DNA from: Catonia carolina
Taxonomy: Eukaryota > Arthropoda > Insecta > Hemiptera > Achilidae
Length of the DNA stretch: 64,000 nt
Reading direction: 5' to 3'
Assembly (NCBI GenBank): GCA_035578175.1
Contig: JAQMRL010000004.1
Coordinates: 36,448,901 to 36,512,900 of the forward strand
A model generated the notes under the pieces. The model worked only from the letters and a program-made list of their open reading frames with translations, had not been told where the DNA came from and made no database searches. Below are positions 10,285 through 21,567 of this stretch, in pieces (the stretch's first letter is position 1; every line of letters starts with the position of its first letter). The translations under genes were made by a program, and so were the position numbers.

Positions 10285-12153
10285 GTAGCCGACAAATGTC
10301 TTAAATTTGAACAAGCTTGTATGTGACAACGCAATCTATTCTTTTGCTTTCTTTTTTGTGTCTTTTTTATTTCTTAGTGTGAAAAGCAGGTGTGAATATA
10401 CTGCTGTTACATACAATAATACCATATTCATTGCGTACTCGGAAGAACCCTAACAAAATTAAACATGTTTTTCGTAGGTGTTTTAATTCTGGAACGTATT
10501 GCATTTCAGTAGACGTTATTCTCTATTATTCGGCCGTATCATTAACTGGGCGGTGGCAATGGGCGGATCTTATGTAAAAATGTAAGGCGACGTCCGCGCA
10601 GGATTAGTACCGGTTCAATCAGGAAGCTCGACACTGACAAATGACGTAATACTGAATGAGACGATTTCATTGGTTCATATCGAATGACGTAGTGAACTAT
10701 AATGAGCTCTCTGATTGGACAATAATAACTAATCAAAATGACGCCTAAGAAGACATCTGATTGGTTAGGTTTGGAGATTTATCATTGGTTGTGAATACTA
10801 CACTCTGATTGGTCCTATATTATATCTGCCTTTGACGTCACACGCGCGTTGTCGTCATTGTAGACCGCCTTACTCGCAAGACCTAAATATTTGTTTTTTT
10901 CTACTGTACATCAGTTCTATTATATTTTTGTAGTACATTTTCGGATATGTTAAAGTCACAAATAGAACGAAAGAAACAAAAATTCGTTTAATAACGCCCT
11001 CTAATGATTATTTCTTTGTTGATTTAGGAACTGATATTTAATTCAAAACGTATAATAAAAATATGCACGTTCTGCGCAAATAGTGTAAAACTGCAATCAG
11101 TAATTCATTCCTCCTTGAAAAACGTTAGAAAATTATTTGTGCATTGCTCTCTGTTTATTATTGCTATAATCAAAATTCAAGCACAAAAATTATAATAATT
11201 CTTAGAAATAAAACCGTGCGTATTGATGTACTACGCATATGTTATTCAAGGAAGATGTTGGTTTGAACATTAAATTTAATAAACTATTATCAGATTATTT
11301 TTTTTGTACGATTAGTATGATTAAATTTGTACGTTCTTTCATAACGACTTTGATAACATCCTATCTTACAAATCTGATTTTTCGAGTTACTTAAAATTAT
11401 ATAAATAATGAGATGTTAAATACTCGGCACAATTAATTTGAGTTTTTAGATCTTTAGGGTAGAAGTTATTTTAAACTTTACAAGTTATCTGAAATAAACT
11501 GAAAAGTTAATTGGGTTACGTTATTTGGTTTGTAACCGTATGTTTCAGTAGAAAAGATATTTGATGAGCAAAGCACGCCTTCTAAACAATTTTCAGTTCA
11601 CACCTTGCAAATGCGCCTTTAATATATTCACAATGCAAGGTCTTACTGTATAATAATATACTGTCATATGAACAAGGTCTAAAAGTGTTTATTTCACCAG
11701 TACTTCTTATGTTGTTATAATGTTTTAGTCAAAATTGCTTCATTCGTGAAGAAAACAGAACTATTATTTTAGCCGTGGAAGTAGCAGTTGAAATTTAAAA
11801 AATATTTCACAGTTTAACTGCCTCTTGTAGGCAATACTAAATTTTCGCATCGCAAAAAAAAATAATGACACAAGCACCGAAAAAACGCGGAGAAATGTCA
11901 AAAATATTGCCTAGAAATTTTTCATATCGTTAACCGTTTTTAGTGTGACTGATTGTCGTTAAAAGGGCACAGGTTCTATTTTGCTCTTACTAGGTATTGT
12001 TTAAGTATATTCTAAATTTCAGTTTGGTAATTCCGGCGATTCTACTGACGATTAGTTGACAAAAAAAACTTCAGAGACGTCCTTATTAGAATAAACTTTA
12101 ATATACAATGAAACAATCACAGTGTGTTACGTTCGTATAGTAGTGTTTGCATG
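10285..12153. repeat. Monomer 5, alpha class
   Basis: An alpha monomer of 1869 bp, most similar to the one at 28967. The CCAAT/CRE block lies at about 10586-10860 and keeps several ATTGG boxes, TGACGTAA and TGACGTCA, although the CGACGTCA site is shortened by a deletion. A GGCCTA word at 10231-10236 is unique to this copy. No gene seen. Confidence 0.9.
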
Positions 12154-14023
12154 GTAGCCGACAAAATAATGTCTTAAATTTAAGCAAGCTTGTATGTGAC
12201 GACGCAATCTATTCTTGTGCTTCCTTTTTATGACTTTTTTATTTCAAATTGTGAAAATCAGTATAAATATACTGCTGTTTCATACAATAAACCATAATCA
12301 TTCCGTACTCGGAAGAACCTTAACAAGATTAAAAATGTTTTTGGTAGGCATTTTAATTCTAGGAAAATATAGCATTTCAGTAGACATTTTTGTTTAATAT
12401 TCGGCCTTATTGTTTACTGGGCGGTGACAATGGACGGATTTATGTAAAAATGCAAGTCGACGTCACGCGCAGCAACAACCGGACCAATCAGGAAGCTCGA
12501 TACTGACAAATGACGTAATACTCAATGAGACGACTTTATTGGTTGATATCGAATGACGTAGTGAACTATAATGAGCTCTCTGATTGGACAATATTAACCA
12601 ATCAAAATGACGCCTAAGAAGACATTTGATTGGTTAGGTTTGAAGATTTTTCATTGGTTGAGAATACTAGTTTCTGATTAGTCCAATATTATATCTTTTA
12701 TTGACGTCACACGGACGTCACCGTCAACGTAGGCCGCCTCACTCGTAAGACCTAGATAATTATATTTTCAAAAAGTGTAGATCAGTTCTATTAGATTTCA
12801 ATTATATATTTTCAGATATGTTATAGACACAAATGGTGCAGAAGAAAAAAACATTCGTTAACTAACGCTTTATAATGATTATTTCTTTGTTGATTTAGGA
12901 TCCGATATTTAAATCAAAATATACAATTAAAATATACACGTTCTGCGCCAACAGTGTAAAACTCCAATCAGCAATTCATTCCTCCTTAAAAAACATTAGA
13001 AATTTAGTTGTGCATGGCACTCTGTTTATTATTGCTTTAGTTAAAATTCAAACACAAAAATTATAATAACTCTCTGAAATAAGACCGTACGTATTGATAG
13101 ACTACGCCTCTGTTATGTAAAGATGATGTTGGTTTGAATATTAAATTGAATAAACTATTATTAAATTATTTTTTTGTACGATTAATAAGATTCAATTTTT
13201 ACATTCCTTCATAACATTGATAACATCCTTTCTTTTAAATCCAATCTATCAAGTAACTTTAAATTAGGTTAATAATGAGATGTTAAATACTTGGCAAAAT
13301 GAATTTGGGTTTTAAGATCATTAGGGTAGATGTTAGTTTAAACATTTACAGGTTTTCTGAAATAAAAACCAAATATTTAATTGGGATATTTTTTTATTGT
13401 TTATAACCGTATCACTCAGTAGAAGCGTGTTTTCATGATCGTAGCAGGCCTTCTAAAAATATTTTCAGTTCTCACGTTTCAAACGGCGCCTTTAATATAT
13501 TCACAGCAAGGTCGAACGGCATAATCATTAACTGTCATTGTAAGAACCTCTAAAAGTATTTATTTCATTAGTACCTTTTATTTTCTTAATATGTTTTAGT
13601 CAAAAATTTGCTTCAATCGCTAAGAAAACAGAACGATTATTGTAGCCGTGGAAGTAGCAGTGAAATTTAAAAAATATTTAACAGTTTAATGTTTCTAATA
13701 GGCAATACTAATTTTCGCATCATAAAATAAAATAAAGAAAATATCTGCGGATAAACGCGGAGAAATGTAAGAAATATTCCCTAAAAAGTTTTCATATCGT
13801 TAACCGTTTTTAGTGTAACTGATTGTCGTTAAAACGGCACAGGTTCTATTTTGCTCTTACTAGGTATTGTTTAAGTATATTCTAAATTTTAGTTTGGTAA
13901 TTCCGGCGATTCTACTGACGATTAGTTGACAAAAAAAACTTCAGAGACGTCCTTATTAGAATAAACTTTAATATACTATAAAAAAAACACAATGTGTTAC
14001 GTTAGTATAGTAGTGTTTGCAAG
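12154..14023. repeat. Monomer 6, beta class, E subtype
   Basis: A 1870-bp monomer whose closest copies start at 30836 and 55042. The block at about 12457-12733 keeps the CCAAT boxes and a perfect TGACGTCA. This subtype has lost the small TGCCT...AGGCA hairpin found elsewhere, reading TGTTTCTAATAGGCA. No gene seen. Confidence 0.9.
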
Positions 14024-15937
14024 GTAGCCGACAAAATAATGTCTTAAATTTAAGCAAGCTTAGATGTGACAACGCAAGCTATTGTTGTCCTTCCTTTTTA
14101 TGACTTTTTTTATTTCATATTGTGAAAAGCAGTATAAATTTACTGCTGTTTCATACAATAAACCATAATCATTCCGTACTCGGAAGAACCTTAACAAATT
14201 TAAAAATGTTTTTGTTACGCCATTTAATTCTCGAAAGTATAGCATTTCAGTAGACGTTAATTGTTTAATATTCGGCCGTATCGTTAACTGGGCGGAAACA
14301 ATAGGCAGATTTATGTAAAAATGTAAGTCGACGTCACGAGCAGGAACAGTACCGGACCAATCAGAATGCTCAATACTGACAAATGACGTAATTCTGATTG
14401 AGACTTTTTCATTGGTTGATATCGGATGACGTAGTGAACTATTATGAGACCTCTGATTGGACAATATTAACCAATCAAAATGACGCTTTAGAAGACATCT
14501 GATTGGATAGGTATGAAGATTTTTCATTGGTTGAGAATACTAGTTTCTAATTGGTCCAATATTATATATTTTATTGACGTCACACGGACTACACCGCCAT
14601 TGTAGGCCGCCTCACTCGCAAGACCTAAATAATTATATTTTCTACTGTAGATCAGTTCTGATAGATTTTAATTATATATTTTCAGATATGTTATAGACAC
14701 AAATGGTGCAGAATTAAAATCATTCGTTAACTAACGCTTTATAATGATTATTTCTTTGTTTATTTAGGATCCGATAATTAACTCAAAATATATAATTAAA
14801 ATATACACGTTCTGCGCCAACAGTGTGAAATTCCAATTAACAATTCATGTCTCCTTAAAAAAACATTAGAAATTTAGTTGTGCATGGCTCTCTGTTTATT
14901 ATTGCTTTAGTTAATAGTCAAACAAAAAAATTATAATAACTCTCTGAAATAAGACCGTACGTATTGACAGACTACGCCTATGTTTTATAAGGAAGATGTT
15001 GGTTTGAACATTAAATTGAGTAAACTATTATCAAATTATATTTTTTGTACGATTAATAAGATTCAATTTTTACATTTCTTCATAACATTGATAACATCCT
15101 TTCTTTCAAATCCAATCTATTAAATAACTTAAATTTAGGGAAATAATGAGATGTTAAATACTTGGCACAATTAATTTAAGTTTTTAGATCATTAGGCTAG
15201 ATGTTCGTTCAAACATATACAGGTTATCTAAAATAAAAAATAAATATTTAATTCGGTTACTTTTTTTATTGTTTATAACCGCTCACTCAACCGCTCGCTT
15301 GGTTATTATTGTTTAAATCTCTTCACTCAGTAGAAGCGTGTTTTCATGAGCGTAGCAGGCCTTCTAAAAATATTTTCAGTTCACACGTTTCAAACGGCGC
15401 CTTTAATATATTCACTGCAAGGTCTAACTGCATAATCATCAACTGTCATTGTAAGAAACTCTAAAAGTGTTTATTTCATTAGTACCTCTTATTTTCTTAA
15501 TATGTTTTAGTCAAAAATTTGCTTCTCTCGCTAAGAAAACAGAAAGATTACTGTAGCCGTGGAAGTAGCAGTTAAAATTTAAGAAATATTTCACAGTTTA
15601 ACTGCCTCTTGTAGGCAATACTAAATTTTCGCATCGCAAAATAAAATAATGACACAAGCAGCGAATAACGGCAGAGAAATGTCAAAAATATTGCCAAGAA
15701 ATTTTTCAAATCGTTAACCGTTTTTAGTGTGACTGATTGTCGTTAAAAGGGCACAGGTTCTATTTTGCTCTTACTAGGTATTGTTTAAGTATATTCTAAA
15801 TTTCAGTTTGGTAATTCCGGCGATTCTACTGACGATTAGTTGACAAAAAAAACTTCAGAGACGTCCTTATTAGAATAAACTTTAATATACAATGAAAAAA
15901 CCACAATGTGTTACGTTAGTAGAGTAGTGTTTGCATG
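14024..15937. repeat. Monomer 7, beta class, F subtype
   Basis: A 1914-bp monomer, with the CCAAT/CRE block at about 14328-14600. A short AACCGCTCACTC minisatellite at 15277-15300 accounts for its extra length. Its closest copies begin at 37900 and 56914. An antisense ORF of 155 codons crosses the CCAAT/CRE block; I regard it as probably non-coding. Confidence 0.9.
15277..15300 (+). repeat. 12-bp minisatellite, two units
   Basis: AACCGCTCACTC is followed by AACCGCTCGCTT. The same place holds three units at 39152-39187 and at 58155-58190, so the tract varies between array copies. Confidence 0.8.
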
Positions 15938-16395
15938 GTAGCCGACAAAATAATGTCTTAAATTTAAGCAAGCTTATATGTGACAACGCAAGCTATTGTT
16001 GTCCTTCCTTTTTATGACTTTTTTTTATTTCATATTGTGAAAAGCAGTATAAATAGTACTGCTGTTTCATACCATAAATCATAATCATTCCATACTCGGA
16101 AGAACCTTAACAAGTTTAAAAATGTTTTTGTTACGCGTTTTAATTCTAAAAAGTATAGCATTTCAGTAGACGTTAATTGTTTAATATTCGGCCGTATCGT
16201 TAACTGGGCGGTGACAACGGGCGGATTTATGTAAAAATGTAAGTCGACGTCTCGCGCAGGAACAGTACCGGACCAATCAGAAAGCTCGATACTAACAATG
16301 GACGTAATACTGATTGAGACGTTTTCATTGGTTGATATCGGGTGACGTAGTGAACTATTATGAGCCCTCTGATTGGACAATATTAACCAATCAAA

Positions 16396-16426
16396 AGAAG
16401 AACCCTAAAAAAAAGAAGAACCCTAA
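16396..16426 (+). repeat. Fusion junction with duplicated AGAAGAACCCTAA
   Basis: AGAAGAACCCTAA occurs at 16396-16408 and again at 16414-16426, exactly where beta sequence ends and alpha sequence begins. Identical junctions are at 40282-40312 and 59285-59315. The duplicated word marks the recombination point. Confidence 0.8.
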
Positions 16427-17270
16427 CAAAATTTAACATGTTTTTGGTAGGTGTTTTAATTCTGGAACGTATTGCATTTCAGTAGACGTTATTCTCTATT
16501 ATTCGGCCGTATCATTAATTGTGCGGTGGCAATGGGCGGATCTTATGTAAAAATGTAAGGCGACGTCACGCGCAGGAACAGTACCGGATCAATCAGGAAG
16601 CTCGACACTGACAAATGACTGAATGAGACGACTTCATTGGTTCATATCGGATGACGTAGTGAACTATAAGGAGCTCTCTGATTGGACAATAATAACTAAT
16701 CAAAATCACGCCTAAGAAGACATCTGATTGATTAGTTTTAGAGATTTTTCAGTGGTTGAGAATACTACACTCTGATTGGTCCTATATTATACCTGCCTTT
16801 GACGTCACACGCGCGTTGTCGTCATTGTAGGCCGCCTTACTCGCAAGACTTAAATAATAATTTTTTTCTACTGTACATCAAATCTATTACATTTTAGTTG
16901 TATATTTTTGGATATGTTAAAGACACAAATAGTGCGAAAGAAATAAAATTTCGTTAAGTAACGCTCTCTAATGATTATTTCTTTGTTGATTTAGGAACTG
17001 ATATTTAACTCAAAATGTATAATAAAAATATACACGTTCTGCGCCAATAGTGTAAAACTCTAATCAGCAATTAATTCCTAGTTAAAATAACGTTAGAAAA
17101 TTAGTTGTGCAGTGCTCTCTGTTTATTAGTACTATAGTAAAAATTCAAGCACAAAAATTACAATATTTTCTTAGAAATAAAACCGTGCGTATTGATGTAC
17201 TACGCCTATGTTATTTGAGGTAGATGTTGGTTTGAACATTAAATTTAATAAACTATTACCAGATTATATT

Positions 17271-17283
17271 TTTTGTGCGATTA
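17271..17283. repeat. Left target-site duplication of RTE copy 1
   Basis: TTTTGTGCGATTA here is matched by TTTTGTACGATTA at 23942-23954, one mismatch in 13. The uninterrupted monomers have this word once. It defines the two ends of the composite. Confidence 0.85.
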
Positions 17284-17459
17284 ATAATAATAATAATAAT
17301 AGCCTTTCTTTATTAGTCTCCTTTAAAATAACATACTTTACATTGAGTAGATACATTACACATAAGACAATAACTATGTAATAATTAATTATATTAAAAA
17401 AAACAAATAAATTTATAAATTTTTAAACTTTAATGTTCAAATAAAATCATAATTTCTTT

Positions 17460-17506
<47 letters not shown>

Positions 17507-17523
17507 TATTTAGGAAACTAGGC
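17284..17523 (-). other. RTE copy 1 3' UTR and tail
   Basis: The region after the ORF2 stop holds a T-rich stretch, the (TA)n microsatellite, an AATAAA signal close to the end (complement 17309-17314) and a terminal run of six TAA-type triplets abutting the target duplication. Short tandem-repeat tails in place of poly(A) are usual in RTE elements. Confidence 0.75.
17466..17503. repeat. (TA)n microsatellite in RTE 3' UTR
   Basis: About 19 TA units. The equivalent tract has a similar length in copy 2 (about 41351-41393) and only about six units in copy 3 (60353-60364), so it changes fast between array copies. Confidence 0.9.
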
Positions 17524-20421
17524 CTATTTTTGGGGAAAGGCCTCTCCCAATGTTTTCCAACGGGATTTGTCTCTTGTTGTAATTTGCCAATGTGCACCGG
17601 CATGTTTTTTGACCAATTCATCGTCCCACCTCAAACACTGTCTACTTCTACGCCTGATATTTTCAATCGGTTGCCATTCTGTAACTCGTTTTGTCCATCT
17701 GTCGTCATTTAGCCGTAACACATTTCCAGCCCAATTCCATTTCAGTCGCTTTGCCACTTCGACAACATTTTGAAGTTGTGTTCTCCTCCTTAGTTCTGTG
17801 TTTTTGATCTTGTCTCGGAAGGAAACCCCTAACATGCTCCGTTCCATGGCTCTTTGAGTGACTCTCAGTCTGTATACGTCCTTCTTTGACAAAGTCCATG
17901 TCTGTGCGCCGTAGGTCATGCAAGGAAGCACACAACAATTAAAAGCTAAGGTCTTTAATCTTTGAGACATTTTGCTTTTAAATATAAACTTCATTGACCA
18001 GTATTTTCTCCAAGCCAAAGTCATTCTTCGGTTTACTTCCTTACTGCATCCATTCCTAAAAGAAATTGTCTGTCCCAGATAAATCGCCTCATTTACCCAT
18101 ATTAATTTTTTACCATTTAGGACAATATCCTCTCGCTTACTGTTAGTGAGAAGAATAATTTTATCATTATTTATCTCAAGTCCCGCTAATAGGCTAGCCT
18201 GCTGTAGTTCTTCTAGCATACCGCTTAATTCCGTTGGTGATTTCGCAAATAATGTAATATCATCTGCAAATCTTACATTACTTATGTTTCTTCCATTCAC
18301 TCTTATACCCTTTTCATCCCAATCCAAATTTTTGAAAACTGAATCCAATGTTACATTGAAAAGATCGGGTGAGAGAGGATCGCCCTGTTTGACACCTCGT
18401 CCAACTGGAAAAAAATCGCCCGGATTCTCTAGGACCACTAGAGCTTCGCCATTTTTGTACCAATGCCATAATACTCTTAATATTCTTTCATCTATCCCTA
18501 GCTCTTGTAATCCCTTAAAAACAGATACCAGTTTCACAGAATCAAAAGCCTTCGCAAAGTCCACCAAAGCTATATAAATTTCTATGTTATATTCTCTGCA
18601 TTTTTCGATCAGCTGGTTCACTACCTGCAAATGATCCACAGTTGAAAACCCAGGGCGAAAACCCGCTTGTTCAATGTGTTGGTTGTACTCCACAATCGGT
18701 TTCATACGTCGTTGTATAATATTAGCGAAAACTTTACTCAATGATGAAGAAAGAGTAATAGGACGGTAATTTTTAATATCCGTTACCTCTCCCTTTTTAT
18801 GAAGCAGAATGATGTCCGATTTAAGCCATTGGCCTGGAACCTTGCCCTGCATCATTATTTGGTTAAATATGTGTGTTAAATTCTTTGAAATAAAGCACTC
18901 TGCCACTCTTAAGTATTCATTTATTATCTTGTCATTTCCTGGTGATTTTCCACTCTTGAGTTTCTTTAGAACCGAACTGACTTCTTCCTCCAATATGTTA
19001 AGAAATGTCCTATGTTCGTCTTGGATTTCTGATGATTTTTTTTTTTTTTTTTTTTTTAAAAACTTAGATGCCACAGCCAGGATATCTTCTCTGCTTCTTT
19101 TTACAATTCCGTTTTCATCCCTCAAACCTGACAACCATAATCTACCTTGAGATAAAGATTTCCTGGTTTTCTTTACAGATAGGTCCGGTTGCATTAGACT
19201 TTTCACCAATTCGTTATTGTAAGCATTAATGTCTTTTCTAATATTGTATTTACAAGCTTTACATATAATATTTAATTCTAATTTATCTTCAATAGTTTTA
19301 TTGTCCTTTCTCCATAATATCGATCTTTTCCTGATTAGTTCTAGTGTAAGGTCACTCAGTTTATTATTTCGTCTAATTCCTCTATTCACCTTTCTTTTTG
19401 ATTCTTTACTTGTGTTAATTATAGTGTTTTCTAACCAGTTGTAATTTTCTTGCATATCACAATTTCTTGGTATCCTTTGAACCATTGCATTCTTAATATT
19501 CCTCTGAAAGTTTTCTAAGTTAATATGCTGATGTTGATTATTATCTTTAAAAAAATGTCTCCTAGATCTATCTGTGGTTAGTATTTTGCCTCGTATTAGC
19601 CTATGGTCTGAATGGAATTGGAAATTTTTAACTACACTTACATCATGGAACATATTCTTGTTTTTTGATAGTATAAAATCTATCTCATTTTTATGCTTAC
19701 CATTTGGCGACAACCATGTCCATTTACGGCCTGCTCTTTTTTTAAAGAAACTGTTCAGAATTTTTAGGTTAAATTCTTGGCAAAATCTTGTCAATCTCCA
19801 ACCTCTTGTATTTCGTTTGCCGTAGCCTAAAGCACCAATCGTATCTTGTTCTCCTACCTTCCTGAGACCTATTTGGGCATTTAAATCTCCCATTATTATT
19901 GTTTCTTCCCTGTAATTTGTTTTCTTCTCTTCTAATTCCTCTATTAATAAGTTATAGAATTGTTCGATTTCTTCTTCAGTAGAAGAGCTGGTCGGTGCAT
20001 ACACTTGAATAAACCGTAGTATCACTTGGTTTCGTCTAATACTGAGGGTAGAGATTCTATCTGATATAGGTTTGAATTCTAAAATATCATTTCTAAATTT
20101 ATTATGGTGAACTAAAAAACCCGTTCCATTTTTACCGGATACTTCTCCGAAATAGAAAAATATAAATTTGCTTTTCCTCTCAATTATTTTTTCACCTTGT
20201 CTTCTTATTTCCGATAATCCTAATATGTCAATATCACTATTGCTTAAAGCTTGTTCAAGTTCTACAATTTGTTCTTCAGACATTAAAGATCTTACATTTA
20301 AAGTGCTGAATGTACTATAATTTACTTTATAGTTTTTGTTTGATTGTGAAGTGGTGTGTATTGCTGAGTTATTTCTATTTCTAGTTGGGAGGTATTGGTC
20401 TCTTGCCCCCTTGCTGACCAA
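17524..20421 (-). CDS. RTE ORF2: endonuclease and reverse transcriptase (intact frame)
   Basis: The enzyme nicks target DNA and reverse-transcribes element RNA at the nick. Numbering from the TTG at 20421 gives 965 residues. The N-terminal APE-type endonuclease shows TLNVRSL (40-46), SEIR (70-73), GDLNA (178-182), EIDFI (246-250) and SDH (271-273). The reverse transcriptase shows GFRPGFSTVDH (587-597), motif A with Asp621 in VDFAKAFDS, QGDPLSP (679-685) and FADD (718-721). A C-terminal region with WNWAGNVLRLNDDRWTKRV follows, typical of RTE-like proteins. A run of seven lysines (455-462 region) comes from an A22 tract. The frame is open from 20547 but has no ATG before Met47, which lies inside the endonuclease fold, so initiation is by TTG, reinitiation after ORF1 or another route. 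All key catalytic residues are present. Confidence 0.88.
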   Translation of the reverse strand: MVSKGARDQYLPTRNRNNSAIHTTSQSNKNYKVNYSTFSTLNVRSLMSEEQIVELEQALSNSDIDILGLSEIRRQGEKIIERKSKFIFFYFGEVSGKNGTGFLVHHNKFRNDILEFKPISDRISTLSIRRNQVILRFIQVYAPTSSSTEEEIEQFYNLLIEELEEKKTNYREETIIMGDLNAQIGLRKVGEQDTIGALGYGKRNTRGWRLTRFCQEFNLKILNSFFKKRAGRKWTWLSPNGKHKNEIDFILSKNKNMFHDVSVVKNFQFHSDHRLIRGKILTTDRSRRHFFKDNNQHQHINLENFQRNIKNAMVQRIPRNCDMQENYNWLENTIINTSKESKRKVNRGIRRNNKLSDLTLELIRKRSILWRKDNKTIEDKLELNIICKACKYNIRKDINAYNNELVKSLMQPDLSVKKTRKSLSQGRLWLSGLRDENGIVKRSREDILAVASKFLKKKKKKKSSEIQDEHRTFLNILEEEVSSVLKKLKSGKSPGNDKIINEYLRVAECFISKNLTHIFNQIMMQGKVPGQWLKSDIILLHKKGEVTDIKNYRPITLSSSLSKVFANIIQRRMKPIVEYNQHIEQAGFRPGFSTVDHLQVVNQLIEKCREYNIEIYIALVDFAKAFDSVKLVSVFKGLQELGIDERILRVLWHWYKNGEALVVLENPGDFFPVGRGVKQGDPLSPDLFNVTLDSVFKNLDWDEKGIRVNGRNISNVRFADDITLFAKSPTELSGMLEELQQASLLAGLEINNDKIILLTNSKREDIVLNGKKLIWVNEAIYLGQTISFRNGCSKEVNRRMTLAWRKYWSMKFIFKSKMSQRLKTLAFNCCVLPCMTYGAQTWTLSKKDVYRLRVTQRAMERSMLGVSFRDKIKNTELRRRTQLQNVVEVAKRLKWNWAGNVLRLNDDRWTKRVTEWQPIENIRRRSRQCLRWDDELVKKHAGAHWQITTRDKSRWKTLGEAFPQK
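19036..19057 (-). repeat. Homopolymer A22 (sense) inside ORF2
   Basis: T22 on the plus strand, followed by AAAAA. It sits between the endonuclease and RT domains and encodes poly-lysine. Copy 2 has T26 then AAA, copy 3 has T40 then AAAA. Combined tract lengths are 27, 29 and 44, so only copy 1 keeps frame. Confidence 0.92.
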
Positions 20422-20623
20422 ACTTTCGGGGGGTGTTGTTTTTGTAAATGAGTTGCTTTTTATATTATCACATTCTGTTTTCCCTATTTTACAATCGTAT
20501 TTTTTAACATTTTTTGTCCTTATCTTGAGTCTAGTTTCCTCTAATTTTCATTCATTCCTGTCGTTAATTTTGTCTTCATCCTTATCTATAAGAAAACTTT
20601 CAATTGAGTTTTTCCTTTTATTT

Positions 20624-21298
20624 TCACTTTTCTTTGTTTTTTTTAACTATTTGCGCTGCTGGAGAATTTTGTTTAATCGATCCTTTGGGTGATTCACTCA
20701 GTAGACGCTTTTTAGGTTTTTCTGTTCCTTCTCTAACTATTAGTTTGTCATATCGTATAATGGCAAACTTTCCTTCTGACCTTGCTTTCTTCAAATCTAC
20801 CTGGAGTTGTTTTCTAACTTGTATGACTTTTGGTGGGAAATCCTCAGAGATAAAAATATTTGATCCCTTTAAGCATTTTGCCTGTGTGATTATGTTTATT
20901 TTCTTTCTAGAAGAAACAAGCCCCACGATGACAAGTCTATTTTTATTTTCAGTCGCCCGGCCTATTCGTCTTATAAAATCTATTTCATTATCCTCTATAT
21001 TTACCTTAAGTTTAGTTCTAATTAAATGGAAAACCGTGTTCTCAAGGTCCATATTATTTCCTTGTCCTTCTTCTAGGCCGTTTATAATTAAATTTTTCTT
21101 CCTATTCTCACGTTCTAGAAAATCAATTCTTTTTTCTTGCTCTTTAATGGTGTTATTCAGTGACATCAAGGAGTCTTGAAAATTCTCAGTGGGTTGCTTT
21201 GAAAATTTGCTCAGCTCTTCTTTGATGTTTGCTTTCATTTCTTTTTTCATTTCTTCTTTAAAGTTATCCAGTATTTTTTTGAAGGAGTCTAAATCCAT
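20624..21298 (-). CDS. RTE ORF1 protein (coiled coil plus RRM-like region)
   Basis: The 224-residue first ORF starts with ATG and has a highly charged heptad-rich N-terminus (about residues 3-68), expected to trimerise or otherwise oligomerise as a coiled coil. After it come NLIINGLEE (about 69-77), DFIRRIGR, VIVGLVSSRKK and ISEDFPPKVIQVRKQL. This spacing recalls the RRM-plus-C-terminal layout of L1-type ORF1 proteins, which bind element RNA. The tail is basic and lysine-rich. No zinc knuckle is visible. ORF2's open frame begins 77 bases after this stop. In copies 2 and 3 a TCA-to-TGA change cuts the protein at 173 residues. Assignment as an RNA-binding ORF1 rests on position and pattern, not a database match. 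Confidence 0.72.
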   Translation of the reverse strand: MDLDSFKKILDNFKEEMKKEMKANIKEELSKFSKQPTENFQDSLMSLNNTIKEQEKRIDFLERENRKKNLIINGLEEGQGNNMDLENTVFHLIRTKLKVNIEDNEIDFIRRIGRATENKNRLVIVGLVSSRKKINIITQAKCLKGSNIFISEDFPPKVIQVRKQLQVDLKKARSEGKFAIIRYDKLIVREGTEKPKKRLLSESPKGSIKQNSPAAQIVKKNKEK

Positions 21299-21400
21299 CT
21301 TAATTTTAGATATTATAAAAGTTTTTATGACTGACTGATTTCAATATACAGGCAATAAAATTCAGTTCTAAAGAAAATTATTCCGTTATCTATATTTGTA
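21299..21400 (-). other. RTE copy 1 5' region, part next to ORF1
   Basis: About 100 bp of the 5' region lie between the ORF1 start and the nested DNA transposon. The remaining 5' region is on the other side of the nested elements. No motif is recognised. Confidence 0.6.
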
Positions 21401-21567
21401 ACGGGTGATTCAAAAAGAGCGCCGGTTTTTAATCGGCTTGTAAATTTTTGTTTATCGGTTGGCAACATTGTTAGACCTCATTTCTATTTCAGAGAACATT
21501 CCGATTGACGATTCAGTTGTAGTTTCTCTTGTTCGCAGTGTAGTACTCTCGCAGTCTGTGTCTAACC

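Noticed and set aside
10392..10736. Short frames of about 60 codons in alpha monomers (also at 29074-29418, 12215-12397 and 30872-31063)
   Set aside because: Not kept in other alpha or E-type monomers, no domain, and length expected by chance in AT-rich sequence.
18146..21179. Several plus-strand frames of 70-190 codons opposite RTE ORF1 and ORF2
   Set aside because: Shadows of the real minus-strand genes; their residues are biased to Phe, Leu and Ser as expected from antisense of lysine-rich coding sequence.
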